From Prinsepia uniflora (taxonomy: Eukaryota; Streptophyta; Magnoliopsida; Rosales; Rosaceae): 64,000 bases of DNA. Numbering within the stretch: position 1 is the stretch's first letter; each line of letters begins with the position of its first letter. The stretch is from positions 61,747,864 to 61,811,863 of the forward strand of contig CM064876.1 in NCBI GenBank assembly GCA_032719365.1, written 5' to 3'. Under the pieces are notes generated by a model. That model was not told where the DNA came from, did not search any database, and saw only the letters and a list, made by a program, of their open reading frames with translations. Below are positions 35,610 through 46,971 of this stretch, piece after piece. The position numbers and the translations under genes are program-made.

Positions 35610-36540
35610 CCTGTTCAATAGCCATTGTACCATGTTGTTCATTCAGTTAGCTTTCTGTTAAGGATGCTATCTAGTTGTACAATATGATTGTTAGAGTTAG
35701 TTAGTCTTTGCTTGTTAAGTACGGCTGTATTCCATAATATAAGACTTATGTACTCTTCATTGTATTCAGTTAACTTTTTATCAATATACAAGAGCTTTTC
35801 TTCCTCCTCTCTTCTTCTCTCTCCATCACTATGATCTTCTTTACTTTATTGGAGTATTCTGATATGGTATCAGAGCAGTGCTAGACGTTCTGATTTTCTT
35901 CTTTCATTCTTTTTCTTCACAAAGAGTAAGTTGATGCCTTTCTTAGTGATTGCTTGAAACAAAGACTCAGTGTTCTTGAAATCAGCATTCAAACTGGTGT
36001 ATAACAAGTGCTTGTTGAAAAGACTTAGAAATTAGCAAAAAAGATGGTGCACTCCAAGTGCTTGGTTTAAAGATTTCAAGAAAAGATCCTGTTTTTCGAT
36101 TCTTCAAAAAAATGGTGACTTCTTCTCAACTCCAGATCTTGCAATCTCCTATTGTAGGTCTGATTTCTACTGTCTCCTATTGTAGGTCTGATTTCTACTA
36201 TTGGGGGCTCTATCAATGCAAAGCTGGGCGATCATAACTTCCTTACATGGAATTTTCAAATGGAGTTGTTATTAAACATTCATGGCTAGATGTGATTTAT
36301 CAATGGTACGAGTCCTTGTCCCTTTTTGGTTGGTGCTAATCCATATGGTGTTGATATAACCAGATTGAAAGTTGTTCAAGTCTAGGGAATGCACAATCAG
36401 GCCTTGATGCAACTAATCACTGCCACTCTCTACTTCGGCAATGTCTTTGTGTCATTGGTTGCAAGTAGGAATGTTTTCACTGAGATCATTCTCTTGAGAT
36501 TAATATGACTCCGGCGTGACTATGTGTCCCTAGAGAAGGC
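35610..36540 (+). mobile_element. Truncated copia LTR retrotransposon (LTR end, primer site, gag start)
   Basis: An LTR-like stretch with pyrimidine-rich TTCTTCCTCCTCTCTTC and a TGTTAGAGTTAGTTAG segment ends before a good primer-binding site TGGTATCAGAGC at 35865-35876. A gag start at 36112 (MVTSSQLQILQSPIVGLIST) is broken by a 28-bp tandem duplication. It is followed out of frame by KLGDHNFLTWNFQMELLLNI, typical of copia gag. The element is cut at about 36540. The left LTR border is uncertain. Confidence 0.65.
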
Positions 36541-37602
36541 CACCAGTAGGAATGTGTTTCCCTGGAGAGGATATGGTGATAACCTCCAGACGTCAACCAT
36601 CCTGTGTGATGTGTGATCCTGGAGAGGATATGATGATAACCTTCGGATGTCGACCAACCTGTGTGATGTGTGATCTTGGAGATGTGTGATCTTGGAGAGG
36701 ATATGATGATAGCCTCCGGACGTTTACCATCCTGTGTGATGTGTGATCTTGGAGAGGATATGATGATAACCTCTAGACGTCGACCATCCTGTGTGATGTA
36801 TGATCCTAAAGAGGATATGATGATAGCTTCTGGATGTCAACCATCTTGTGTGATGTGTGATCCTGGAGAGGATGTGGTGATAACCTCCGGACGTCGACCA
36901 TTCTGTGTGATGTGTAATCCTGGAGAGGTCACGATGCACTGCTTGTTGCCGTGCAGCCGAGGAAGACTCGACTCAGTAGTGCTGATGTTATATGAGATCG
37001 ATCATTGATATGTTGACGACGATATGTGAAATTTTGGCCAGTGATGTGTTCACAACGACGTGCTCGAATGTGAGCAGTTCTGAATCTTATGTGCATGTGT
37101 TGCTTGGATATCGCGACTAATGATGATTGAGATGAGACAGATGTTGGATACGAGGATTGGTCATGTTTTCGATGAGTTATTTATACACGGAGGATTTCAC
37201 TATTGATTGATGAGAAACACAAATTAATTGATTTGCGTTCAGATGCTTTTAACATGTGATGGTTTTCCGATGATTGCATCCTTTTTATTATTACTGTGTT
37301 GTGGAAAGAAATGATTTTTAAATTGTTCTGCATGCACGTTTTTAATTGAAGGGTATAAATGCTTATTTCGAAAATGTGTTTTCCAACTGTTTATTTTTAT
37401 CTACTCACAGCTTTTATGGTTTTTGATACCCATCAGGTTGATCTTGGATGCGGGCTATAGCTGAGACCGAGACATCACATGTCACCGCGCACTCTAGTAA
37501 CCCCGAGCGGGTTATGATTTTATCCCTGGTCTGGCACATGGTATCTGACGGGAGCATGGCGCATCCCACAATAATCTAGGGGAATTGGGATGGGTCGTGT
37601 CA
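36541..37602 (+). mobile_element. LTR fragment of the A/B/C/D superfamily
   Basis: The right end matches the 3' parts of the long LTRs: GGGTATAAATG, CTACTCACAGCTTTTATGG, CCCATCAGGTTGATC, GACGGGAGCA, GGGGAATTGGGATGGGTCGTG and the terminal TGTCA at 37602. The left part is a 57-bp tandem array. No LTR start, primer-binding site or target duplication was found, so it is a truncated solo LTR or deletion product. Confidence 0.7.
36561..36932 (+). repeat. 57-bp tandem array, about six copies
   Basis: The unit starts CCTGGAGAGGATATGRTGAT, continues AACCTCCGGACGTCGACCAT and ends CCTGTGTGATGTGTGAT. Copies start near 36561, 36618, 36691, 36748, 36805 and 36862; the second has a 16-base partial duplication. 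57 is a multiple of 3, so a 19-residue peptide repeat appears in the ORF track, but I see no sign that it is protein-coding. Confidence 0.9.
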
Positions 37603-38360
37603 ATAGGTATAATAACGGATATAATACCAGATTATGGTCAAACTAGTAGAATCAACTTCTTGTTAGGGTGAGTGGGTTGGACATGAAATGAACCACTTCA
37701 AATAGGTTCATTGCTCTAGCCCAGAATACGATTAATCTGGCACGAGCCGACCTAGATCAGATTCATTCTTGTGGGGAATTAACCACGGCTGGGGGCTCAC
37801 TGCCTCACTTGGCCATTTGTTTTTTATTTACTAAGGATTTAATTTGGTTGATTAAATCGCTAAAATTTGTAATATCCCTTATTTGACAATGGGCTATCAG
37901 GCGGGAGCAGAAACGATCCCATTTTCTTGAAATTTAGGGACAGATCCTATCAACATGGGTAGGAAGCACAATAGCAAGTCTGGGAACATTTCATCATCCA
38001 TCACTCACATAATCGACAACCTTTTGATCAAGGTTCACCACCACTTGATCATTCGTTTCATCTTTAAGAGGCACATGCCTACATCAATAATCAATAAAAA
38101 TACCTAGCATTTCGACCGTTACCAAAGGGAAATGATTTGCTATCCAATTTCACTGTCCCATTCCATGTCCCATCACTAATTTTTTTTTAGTATTTTTATT
38201 TTTATTTTTTATTTTTACTATAATGGGACATGAAATAGAACACTGAAATGGGACAACATATCCACTCTCGTTACCAACACAAAGTCTAAGCCCATGTTGA
38301 AGTAATTTAGCACCATGGGCAATTGTTCTCCATGTGGCCACCACTCCTCCAGTGTCAGAA
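37603..38360. other. Intergenic region, nothing clear
   Basis: No supported gene. A GGCGGGAGCAGAAACGATCC stretch at about 37901-37920 faintly resembles the LTR 3' ends, but too little is kept for a call. Confidence 0.5.
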
Positions 38361-39126
38361 CCAGTGATGAAAATATCAGAAATATCGCCGATATATCAGT
38401 CGATATTTCGCTATTTCCGACCGGCGGCATGTAAGAGGGGGAGAGGAAAGAAATTGAGCAAAATTTCGACGATTTGTCTAGTTTTAAGCCCATAGATCTC
38501 ATTATTTGATTAAAACGATCGAGATAGAGCCAAATTTCATGAAAATCGAATGTAAAACCATCGATTTCCAGTCGGGTCATGCCGCACGGGTCGAAAAACC
38601 CGAATCACAGACCCGCGGTAGGAAGAAGATGACTGTTAAGAGTGTTAGTTTGTATACTTTATATATTATACGGTATTTATATTTTCAATTAGGTAGGGCC
38701 AGCCGAGGTGGTTTAGGTTTTGCCTCAAAAACTTGAGGTCCTGAGTTCAAAACTAGCCAGGCACACTGCTGAGTTTTTTTCCCCCTAAATTTTCAATTTT
38801 GTTTGTCATTTTTTTCCAATTTTAAATATATCAATTCACTTCAATTTATATTTATGTTTAAAATTTTATATTATTAGTCATAACAGAACCATGTTGTATC
38901 ATATTATTCATCATATATTTAGTATAACAAAGTCATTTTATAATTTTTTTTAGTCCTATATAACCATCATTGAATACTCAAATTTTTCCCAAAGTTTCAT
39001 TCTAAATTTTCAACTTTTATACCGAATTTTCGTCATTTTTGTTGACCGTCAACGATATTTGAGACGAGATATTCATAAATTTAATTAGTAATATATCCGT
39101 CAATATCGATATTTTTATACATAGTC
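38361..39126. mobile_element. MITE-like element with imperfect terminal inverted repeats
   Basis: The left end (38361-38398, GATGAAAATATC...GCCGATATATC) is an imperfect inverted copy of the right end (39090-39126). Reversed, the right end reads GTATAAAAATATCGATATT then GACGGATATAT. The interior is AT-rich and non-coding. No clear target duplication was found. Confidence 0.5.
38690..38790 (+). mobile_element. SINE-like insertion inside the MITE-like element
   Basis: An A-box-like GCCGAGGTGGTTTA (38702-38715) and a B-box-like GGTCCTGAGTTCAAAACT (38737-38754) have tRNA-like spacing, followed by a T-rich tail. It is probably a tRNA-derived SINE head. Confidence 0.4.
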
Positions 39127-39399
39127 AAAACCAAAACATCTCCTTGAAATACCGCTTATTTAAAGCCCGCGTAATTAAAGCTCTAATCCATAGACTATCC
39201 TTGTTATGGGTTATTCTTCAACTAATTTTGGCTAATAAATCATACAAAAGGTCCTCTTCTATTTATTTATTTATTTTTTTCCTGAAACTGGACACATACA
39301 AATATCTAAATAATCTCTAATATAATTTGATTTTTTTTATATACATAATTCTGAAAATGTGAAATGCAAGTCTTGTCATTGTCGTTCAGTTCCCTATTC

Positions 39400-39551
39400 G
39401 ATATCCTTTTATAAAAATAAATCAATAAAATACTTGAAGAGATAGAGCAGAGCGAAGGAGTGACGAGGGTGCACACTGCACAGCCATCTCATCTCTCTTA
39501 TCATTACCTCCCTTTTTACCCAAATCCAAACTCCACGTCGAACCCAAGAAA
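39400..39551 (+). promoter_or_regulatory. Promoter and 5' UTR of the plastid uS17 gene
   Basis: A TATA-like TTATAAAAATAA at 39409-39420 lies about 130 bases before the ATG, giving a short leader of about 100 nt. No other element is clear. Confidence 0.5.
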
Positions 39552-40010
39552 ATGTCACTCGTAGCTTCACTTCTCCACCTCCCTCACAAGCTCTCAACCC
39601 CCTTCCTCCATGGCTCCTCAACCCCATTTTCTCCTCTCACCAAACCCACTTCCCTCGCCTTCCCAACCCCACAACGCCTCACTCTCCTCCCCTCAATCAG
39701 AGCCCTGAAGTACCTTCAAGGGCGAGTTGTCTGCGCCACCAGTGATAAGACCGTCGCCGTTGAAGTTACCCTCCTCGCCCCACACCCCAAGTACAAGAGA
39801 AGGGTGAGGAAGAAGAAGAAGTACCAGGCTCACGACCCAGATAACCAATTCCAGGTTGGGGACACTGTGCAGCTTGAGAAAAGCAGACCCATTAGCAAGA
39901 CCAAGACTTTCATCGCTGTGCCGCTTCCAACCAAGAATTCGAAGAGCAAGTCTGTCGAAGAAGGTGCTCCCAAAGAGCTTGGGATTCCTTTGGAGTCTCT
40001 GCAGGTTTAG
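39552..40010 (+). CDS. RPS17: 30S ribosomal protein S17, chloroplastic (uS17c)
   Basis: An intronless gene encodes 152 aa. Residues 1 to about 50 (MSLVASLLHLPHKLSTPFLH...) are Ser/Thr/Pro-rich with no acidic residues, as expected of a plastid transit peptide. The uS17 OB-fold domain follows from about residue 54: LQGRVVCATSDKTVAVEVTL, a basic KYKRRVRKKKKYQAHD stretch, and the family signature GDTVQLEKSRPISKTKTF. A variable tail ends LGIPLESLQV. The protein binds 16S rRNA in the small subunit of the plastid ribosome. The length matches plant nuclear-encoded forms, and the ATG sits in the AAAATGTC context. It has no functional link to its neighbours. Confidence 0.95.
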   Translation: MSLVASLLHLPHKLSTPFLHGSSTPFSPLTKPTSLAFPTPQRLTLLPSIRALKYLQGRVVCATSDKTVAVEVTLLAPHPKYKRRVRKKKKYQAHDPDNQFQVGDTVQLEKSRPISKTKTFIAVPLPTKNSKSKSVEEGAPKELGIPLESLQV

Positions 40011-40017
40011 AGTGTGG

Positions 40018-41624
40018 TCTTTGTTACTGGTTCATTGTTCATTTTGTGATTTCGAACGAGTTTTGTGTCTGGTTTTAGTGGTAATGTTTCGAATGTAGTG
40101 TAATTTGGTGGAAACTGATGGAATTCTTAAGCATCTATTGCTTGAAATCAATGTAATTTTAATGGGTCTCTGGTGATGCACCTTATTACCGATTTAACTG
40201 CTTATTTTGATGTGGGTGTTATTGATTTTGGTCATGAGTTATATAGGTTTGGGCTTTTGTCTGAATTTTGTTTGAATTGGGTTTTAATGAATCTCCAAAT
40301 TTGATGGAGGTTTATGATGAGTGCTTTAGGTTTGGGAAAAGTTTAACTCTTTGATAAATTTGAGTTAAAACATACAAGTTTGGAGTGACTAGTGTAATGA
40401 CAGTGATTAAAATGACGGCTAAATGTGATCTTTTCTAGGTTTAAGTGTACTGGTAGTAGAATGAACTTTGCCTGCTTGTAACTTTCTAGGTTTTGGATTA
40501 TGGTATTTGACATGGTGGATTTCTGGTGATCCAGTATATGCTTCTGATAGCTTTGGATTAGTCTAATATATGGGAGAATGTTTGTCACTTCCTATCTGTA
40601 GGGTTTCGAGTTTTGCTAACAAAAATAATGCCTTTAGAGTGCGCTTTGGGTAACTTTCAGGCGACTTTGGTAAATATTCATGAGTAACAGCACTAGTTCT
40701 TGGGCTTGATTCCCTCCAGCATGCTAGAAGGAACTGCAAAATAGTTGTTTGAAAAATTTCCATTAGGTGGTTGCTGGTAAGTCTTTGTAATGTGGGATTT
40801 TAGTTAGTATTTTCGTTAGTTCTCCCATTTGGTTTCTCAACAGGGACAAATTTAGCTTTTCACTGATTACTTAATATATGCCGAGTGATTTTGCCCTTTT
40901 GTCGTGCTTGTGTCTCCATGCGTTCTTGTCAAAGGTAGAAAGCTTAAAATCCTGGGGGCTTTCATCAGGTCTTCTGTTTCTACTACATTTGAGTTTTTGA
41001 ATTATTTCCTGACATGCTATAGAACAGAACTCACTTTTTACTTAGCTGAATGGGTGTAGTTCTGTTTGTCAAAGGAAGACTATTTTATGGCATTTAGGAA
41101 CCTCAATTGAAATCAACAATTTGTGAGTCTGCATCCTTGAATGTGGTAAAAAAATGACTCAAGTATGTGAAAGCATATCGCTTTTCCCTTTTGTATTCTT
41201 ACAAGTCGCAAGAGTTTAACTGGCAAGGAAATATAATGGCAGACGTAGCTCTTTAAAATATCACATTAGCCCTGGCTTGTGATTGATTTGGGTGCATTTA
41301 AGATTGCTGCTGTTAGAAAATTCAACAATTTAGAGTTATTTCAGATGATCAGAATGCAATAGCAATCAAATTAACCAAATCTGACATTGATAAATACTTA
41401 CATACAAGGAAGCTTGTAAATTATAGACTGTAAATAAATCTTCTAGCCAAAACACTGATTTTCCTACAGTCCAAGCCTCCTATTCCAACCAAAACGAATG
41501 AAACAACCCCACGAGCACCTTCTTTTTTTGCTAAAAACCACTGATAATCCGAAAAAATGAAAATATGGAAAACCTATGTTTGTCAGCTAACTAATTCTCT
41601 ATCTAACTACTGAAGTCTGATTGA
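40018..41624. other. 3' region between convergent RPS17 and GL2
   Basis: It contains the RPS17 3' UTR and the GL2 3' UTR. No gene, RNA or repeat was recognised. Confidence 0.65.
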
Positions 41625-44600
41625 TCATCCATCCTCACACTGCAAGCTAGTTTTAATATTTCTTAGAGTGCATGATATTAGAGTGCTGACAGACTCCACG
41701 GACTCCATTGTTAGTTTGGCTGTTGGAGAGCTATTAGTTAAGACTTGAAATGCAGCTGTCAGCAGCGTTCCTCCTTCGCTGCTCCGGTCCTCTTGCCGAG
41801 AAGTGATCACCATTGGCCTCGACTCGAGCCCATCCGGAAGAATTGAGAACCCGGAAGACAATATGGCGATGTTGCTTGCATCACATCCGGTCATCACTGA
41901 CCGCATCCCGGTGATATCCACCGGTGCATAGACCACCATGGACTCATAAGAATTTATACAGGTATCTTGCAGTACCCACATGCTATTCTCTTTTGATTTT
42001 ATGGTCTGAAATATTGAAATGCCAGAAAAAAGTTATGAATATCTTGATTCAGAGATATTTGAATTGTTATAACTTGTGTGTGAAGAAAGAAACCCACTTG
42101 GATTGTAACAGCATTGCCCCTATCTTGTCCTTTGGATAGATTTGCAATTACTTCAGCTGGACCTCCATTTAGCATAATGTCCCACTAGCAATAAGAGAAT
42201 TACAAGAAAAAATGTCAATCAATAATACTAACAATTCTTATGTTGTGATAGTATATAGATTCATCTGCACAAACCTCACTCCTGCGAGTTTCATCCCTTA
42301 AGAAATCGAAGAGGACATAAGGAGATACAGGCAACCACACTGAAGAAACTGCACACAAGATCACACCGAGAGGCTCCCCCGGGTCATTCAAGTTCTTCCT
42401 GGAGGCAATCCTTATGTCATCTCCTGTTTTGCTTGAGATCTTTGTCCAGGTATGATAGCTTGATGCTCCGATTGCCCGACAAAAACTCCATGTCATCCTT
42501 TGTGCCAATTTTAGAATGCTTTTTCTCCCAGCCAGGGTTGCCACACCTGATATTAAGCAATCAGCATCCATCATTTCATTTATGCTAATTCGAATTCTGC
42601 TTTACTTGGAGATTTACATACCAGTTGAATCCTTCATTGGAACATTGGTTGCCATGAAAAAAACAAGTCGTTCACATTGCAGTTGCAGCGTTGCAACCCA
42701 ATGCCTTGCGCCAAAAGCTAGGCCGCTGTTGACAATGGTCCGGTACATTGTCTGAATTGTGCTCTTCTGGCATTCTAGGTGCTCGACCCAGATCACCTAG
42801 AAACCAATATAAGATCATCATCATAACCTTTTTTTTTCAGTAGCAAAATTTTATGCATGATACATTCTATTATTTTTCACCTCTGTTTTCCTGTTTTCAT
42901 TTTCGTGTAGTTTTCCATTCCCTGGCCAAATTCAATTGTTAAAACCAACTCTGATGTCAAAAATTTCACACTAGGGGTGTTTTAGGTGTTCAAAAATCTC
43001 ATCAAACCAGAGCCATCTCACGTTATGTTTATGCTTAAGATTGTAAGTGTAGCATCAAGTCTGTTTAACACATTCACATACCTTGCAGTGGCCATTGGAT
43101 TTGTCCTCGATGATGCAACCTGAGGGACGCTTTCTGCATTTCACCAAGGACGCATCGATGTTGTCTTCAACTTTGTCAATGGAAACATCAGCAATTGCCC
43201 ACTGTTCAGGACTCAACTGCTTGCAGCATCGAACGAAATACACTTCTCTGGTGGGGACCAAAGGTGTAAGCATTTGCAGCTCTGCAAACATCTGAAACCA
43301 AACTCAAGTTAAGTTTTGGAAAGTTGAATGAAGCATCTGCGGAAATCCAATTTTGATCATCATATTCGCATGGAAAACAGATTTTTCTAAGGCGGGCGCG
43401 GATTTGAAATCCAAATTTGCCCAAATCGTAACCCAACTTGACTATTGGTTTGTGAAAAGTACAAACCATAACTAACTGATCAAGATTAGGTTAAACCAAC
43501 GAAACTGGTCAGGGGTGGATTATAGGTTAAAATATATCAAACTTCCCTAATCCACAACATTGGTTGTTCCAATATTAACAAATGTGCTAAGTCCCTTCAA
43601 CTAAGATTAGGGATTCAGACCTTCTTAACACTTGATTTTTCAAAAACACGTTCGGTTCAGTTTAATTAAATCATGGATTACAAAATATGAGATCACAACC
43701 AAACCGGTTCGACTCGATTTGGTTTTAGTTCTAATTCCGATAATAATATATCAACTCAATCCAAAAAGATCAGTTTTCGGTTTAGTTCGATTTTTCTAGT
43801 ACCAAATGAAGGAGAGTAGCCATAAGTATGTATGAGCTTACCAATTGTACAGCACCATTTCTATTGTCTCCTTCACCATTGTTAATCACATCAACAGTCG
43901 CCGCCTTTGAGATCATACATGGAAACATTTCCTTCCATTGATTCTGCAAACAAAATTATACAACAAATCAAAGCCCTTAGCATACAGTTCTTATTTATAC
44001 AAATCAGTAGGATTCATGGTTCGGAAAGGGCACTAGTGTTCTTGTGTACCACATCCATGAAACTCTGAACCAATCGTGGGAGATCCACGAACACGACTCC
44101 ACTCTCTCTCGAGGCCTCAATCGATCTCTTCGGCCGCGCATTTCCTGGGATGTCAGCGTTGAACTCCTTCATGTACTCATCATAGTTTAGAATTTCGCGT
44201 CCGGTCTCAACACTCCGAACCCAGAGAGGTTCTCCTGCGGTAGCCATTTTCTTAAGCTCCTCCATGGCTTGATTCACTATCTCCATAATCCTCGATTTCT
44301 CCAGACCGAAAATTCCGGTGTAGAAGTCCAAGGAGCTTCTGTTTTCCTGGTCATGACCAGCAGAGCACGAAGGAGAGGATGCCCCAGGAGGGTGTTTTAC
44401 TAAAGTTGCTCTCAGTTTTTCGACCTATGTGACATTTATAATATGAACTTGAGCATTTCACAAAATGGAAAAAATAAAAAAAGAATTCTTATTGGTACCA
44501 ACCTCGGATTTGAGCCTGGCATTTTCGATTCGAAGTTGTTGGTCTTCAGTTGTGAGGGTGGAATCTCTGCTAGTGGTTGCAGTGCCACAGTTGGGGCAAC

Positions 44601-45783
44601 AAGATTTGTTAATTAGCTCCCGCATTGCCTTATTTTTGTCGCGGAGTTTCTCCATTTCTCCCTTCAATAAAGAGTTCTCATGACGCTCTTGTATAGCCTG
44701 TGCAGATTCCCAACAATCAATCATATGCTCCTTTATCAATTATTTAGCGACAGGGTGCTTGAACGATAACAAATTTATCATCGAGAAAAAAAAATAAATA
44801 CAACATACCTTGATTTGGGTACGACGATTTTGGAACCAAAACTTGACCTGCCTGGCAGCAAGGCCCAGTTGCTTGCTAAGTTGCTGCCTCTGCTTGTCAT
44901 CAGGATGAGGTGACTCCTTGAACAGCCTGCAAATGAAACACATTATTAAAAAAATGAATCAGTGTGATTTCAGTTTTAAAATGCGTAAAAAACAAAGAGC
45001 AAAAGTGAAGTCAGGTAAAACAGTAATTTATTTATAACTTTAACTTTTGTAATTTTTCTTTTGTGATGAGCATAAATGCCACCAACTCCCTTTGAATCTT
45101 TGCGAGTAAATATTAATTTCATCGTACATAAATTAATCCTTTTCTTCCTAAAGCTGCATGTAAATTAAAACTATGTGCATTATTCCAATTCTCCAATTTC
45201 ATTCCAACAAATTAAACATCCAAATTTTCATTACCAATGGTGTTTTTGAATATCGTTGTATAAGTTAAAATAAGGATAAATAATTGTAGAGAATATGGAT
45301 ATTTACGCTTCCATTTCTCGGATTTGCTCGGTGGTGTGCCTATGGTACTTTTTCCTCTTTTTCTTCTTAGGTTTGTTGTCTCCATCCACGTCATCATCCT
45401 CATGTTCTCCCTCTCCCTCCAACTCATCTTCTGACCTTGACCTCGCCGGCCCGAAGGTCTCACTACTAATCTCCGCGGTGTCTTCCCTCCGCCGGACACT
45501 TCCAGCTGCGCCTCCTCCGCTGCCCTCGTCCCCTTCCTCCACCTCCCTTGCCGCCGCGGTGGCCGCCCCAGCATCGCGAAAAATCCCGGCCTTCAAAATA
45601 AACCCAAAAACAAAGAAAAAAAATATAAGTAGTGATGATTGATTAAAAGGTAAACGGGAAAAGGGAAAAGGGTTGTGATTTGTGAAAGAAGAAGGTGCGT
45701 ACGAGGCTGAGAGAGAGGGCGGGGGAGGAAAAGAAGTCCTTGGTGCGAGAAGATGGTGGATTGTTAGACATGTCCACGCCCAT
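41625..45783 (-). CDS. GL2: HD-ZIP IV transcription factor, GLABRA2 orthologue
   Basis: Eleven exons on the minus strand: 45703-45783, 45307-45590, 44809-44926, 44503-44697, 44050-44424, 43842-43943, 43082-43291, 42622-42796, 42275-42546, 42098-42184 and 41625-42005. All have GT/AG introns and consistent phase, giving 759 aa (Arabidopsis GL2 has 747). The start at 45783 gives MGVDMSNN...TKDFFSSPALSLSL, like GL2. An acidic region precedes the homeodomain (about 102-161, ending WFQNRRTQIK). A zipper with an inserted Cys pair (CCPNC, 194-198) follows. The START domain and HD-SAD region run to the end (LDFYTGIFGLEKSRI, SVETGREILNYDEYMKEF, GLAFGARHWVATLQ). GL2 controls trichome and root-hair fate and seed-coat mucilage in Arabidopsis. 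All key motifs look intact. A long CT tract lies in the leader. Confidence 0.95.
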
Positions 45784-45879
45784 GGCAAGCTTGACGCATG
45801 CTCTATTATGGCTGTTTAGGGTTTGTAGTGGTGCCCAATGGGGAGGCTCATTATATGGGACTCAAATGGTGGCGAACTA

Positions 45880-45928
<49 letters not shown>

Positions 45929-46150
45929 AGGTGTAGTTGATTTAAGGATATAAAACAAAATGAAGTGAAAGAGTAGCTTTTTTCCTTTATTTGGTGTTGG
46001 ATTAATGAGAGAGAAAGCGCGGGGAGAGAGAGTGAGGCAGGTAGGAGTTGACTGTTAGATACTGTTTTTTCAAAGTGGAATGTGAATGTGAATGACCCCC
46101 AACTACCTTTACTTGAAGCAGTTGAATTATATCTACATATATCCAACGCC
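45784..46150 (-). promoter_or_regulatory. GL2 5' leader or promoter with long GA/CT tract
   Basis: A pure (GA)n tract of about 46 bases (45883-45928; CT on the coding strand) lies 100 bases upstream of the GL2 ATG. A second GA-rich patch is at about 46004-46035. CT tracts close to plant start codons often lie in 5' UTRs and may bind GAGA-binding BPC proteins (known for plants in general). Confidence 0.6.
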
Positions 46151-46923
46151 GCAACGGTATTTTCTGTTTCCTTTCATCATATATTGGCTACCTAAGCTAG
46201 CCTTAAGCCTTTAGCCTTAGCTACGAGGCTGGGTGGCTGGCTCGTCCTACGCATTAATTTTGTAAGGGATGCTAATAGGGCTATGAAAACTCATCACATT
46301 GGAACTTTATTATCATTTTACAATATTCAAAACGCCCATTTGTATTACAAATTCCGTTAACTTCATCCAATAGCTGATTTCCCCTCTTTTGCAATTAGTT
46401 TCACTATAGCACCTGCTGCTCTAGCTAATTGTCCACCCTTTCTAGGTGTGATTTATATGTTATGTACGATCATGTCTTAGGGCATATCAGTTGAAGTAGA
46501 TTCTTTTTATTTTTTGATCAATCAAAACCCCTTCCCCAAACTATACAAGCTTATTCGTCGTCAATATTAAGAACAATTTTGTCATCTCAAACCACAAAAT
46601 TATGAATGGGAACTACAGATACATGATGTGGCAAATTGGGATGGATATGAACAAATTTGAAACCATTCATAACCTATCTCAATTTGTACATGTCTATCAC
46701 AATTTGTTGCTATATGTATATTTAGTGACTCATTCATAACCTCGTGGCTTGAGATGATAAAATTGTACTCATGACTATTGGATGGAGTTAACGAAATGGG
46801 TAGTGCTATTTGAACACACTAAATTGATCACATTTAGTGACCACATTGATGTGGCAATCAATGAAAAATGTTATTTTAACAAATTAAATTATTTTTATAT
46901 TTATTTTAGACTATTCATTGATA

Positions 46924-46971
<48 letters not shown>

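Noticed and set aside
36670..37008. ORF with a 19-residue repeat (MCDLGEDMMIASGR-like)
   Set aside because: It is produced by the 57-bp DNA repeat, whose length is a multiple of three; the reverse strand is open too and no start context or family supports it.
37901..37950. GGCGGGAGCAGAAACGATCC stretch as an LTR end
   Set aside because: No terminal TGTCA, primer-binding site or target duplication nearby.
45303..45788. 161-codon frame starting MPWAWTCL as an alternative GL2 start
   Set aside because: It reads the first exon out of frame and through intron 1; the spliced model starting MGVDMSNN matches GL2 and keeps phase.
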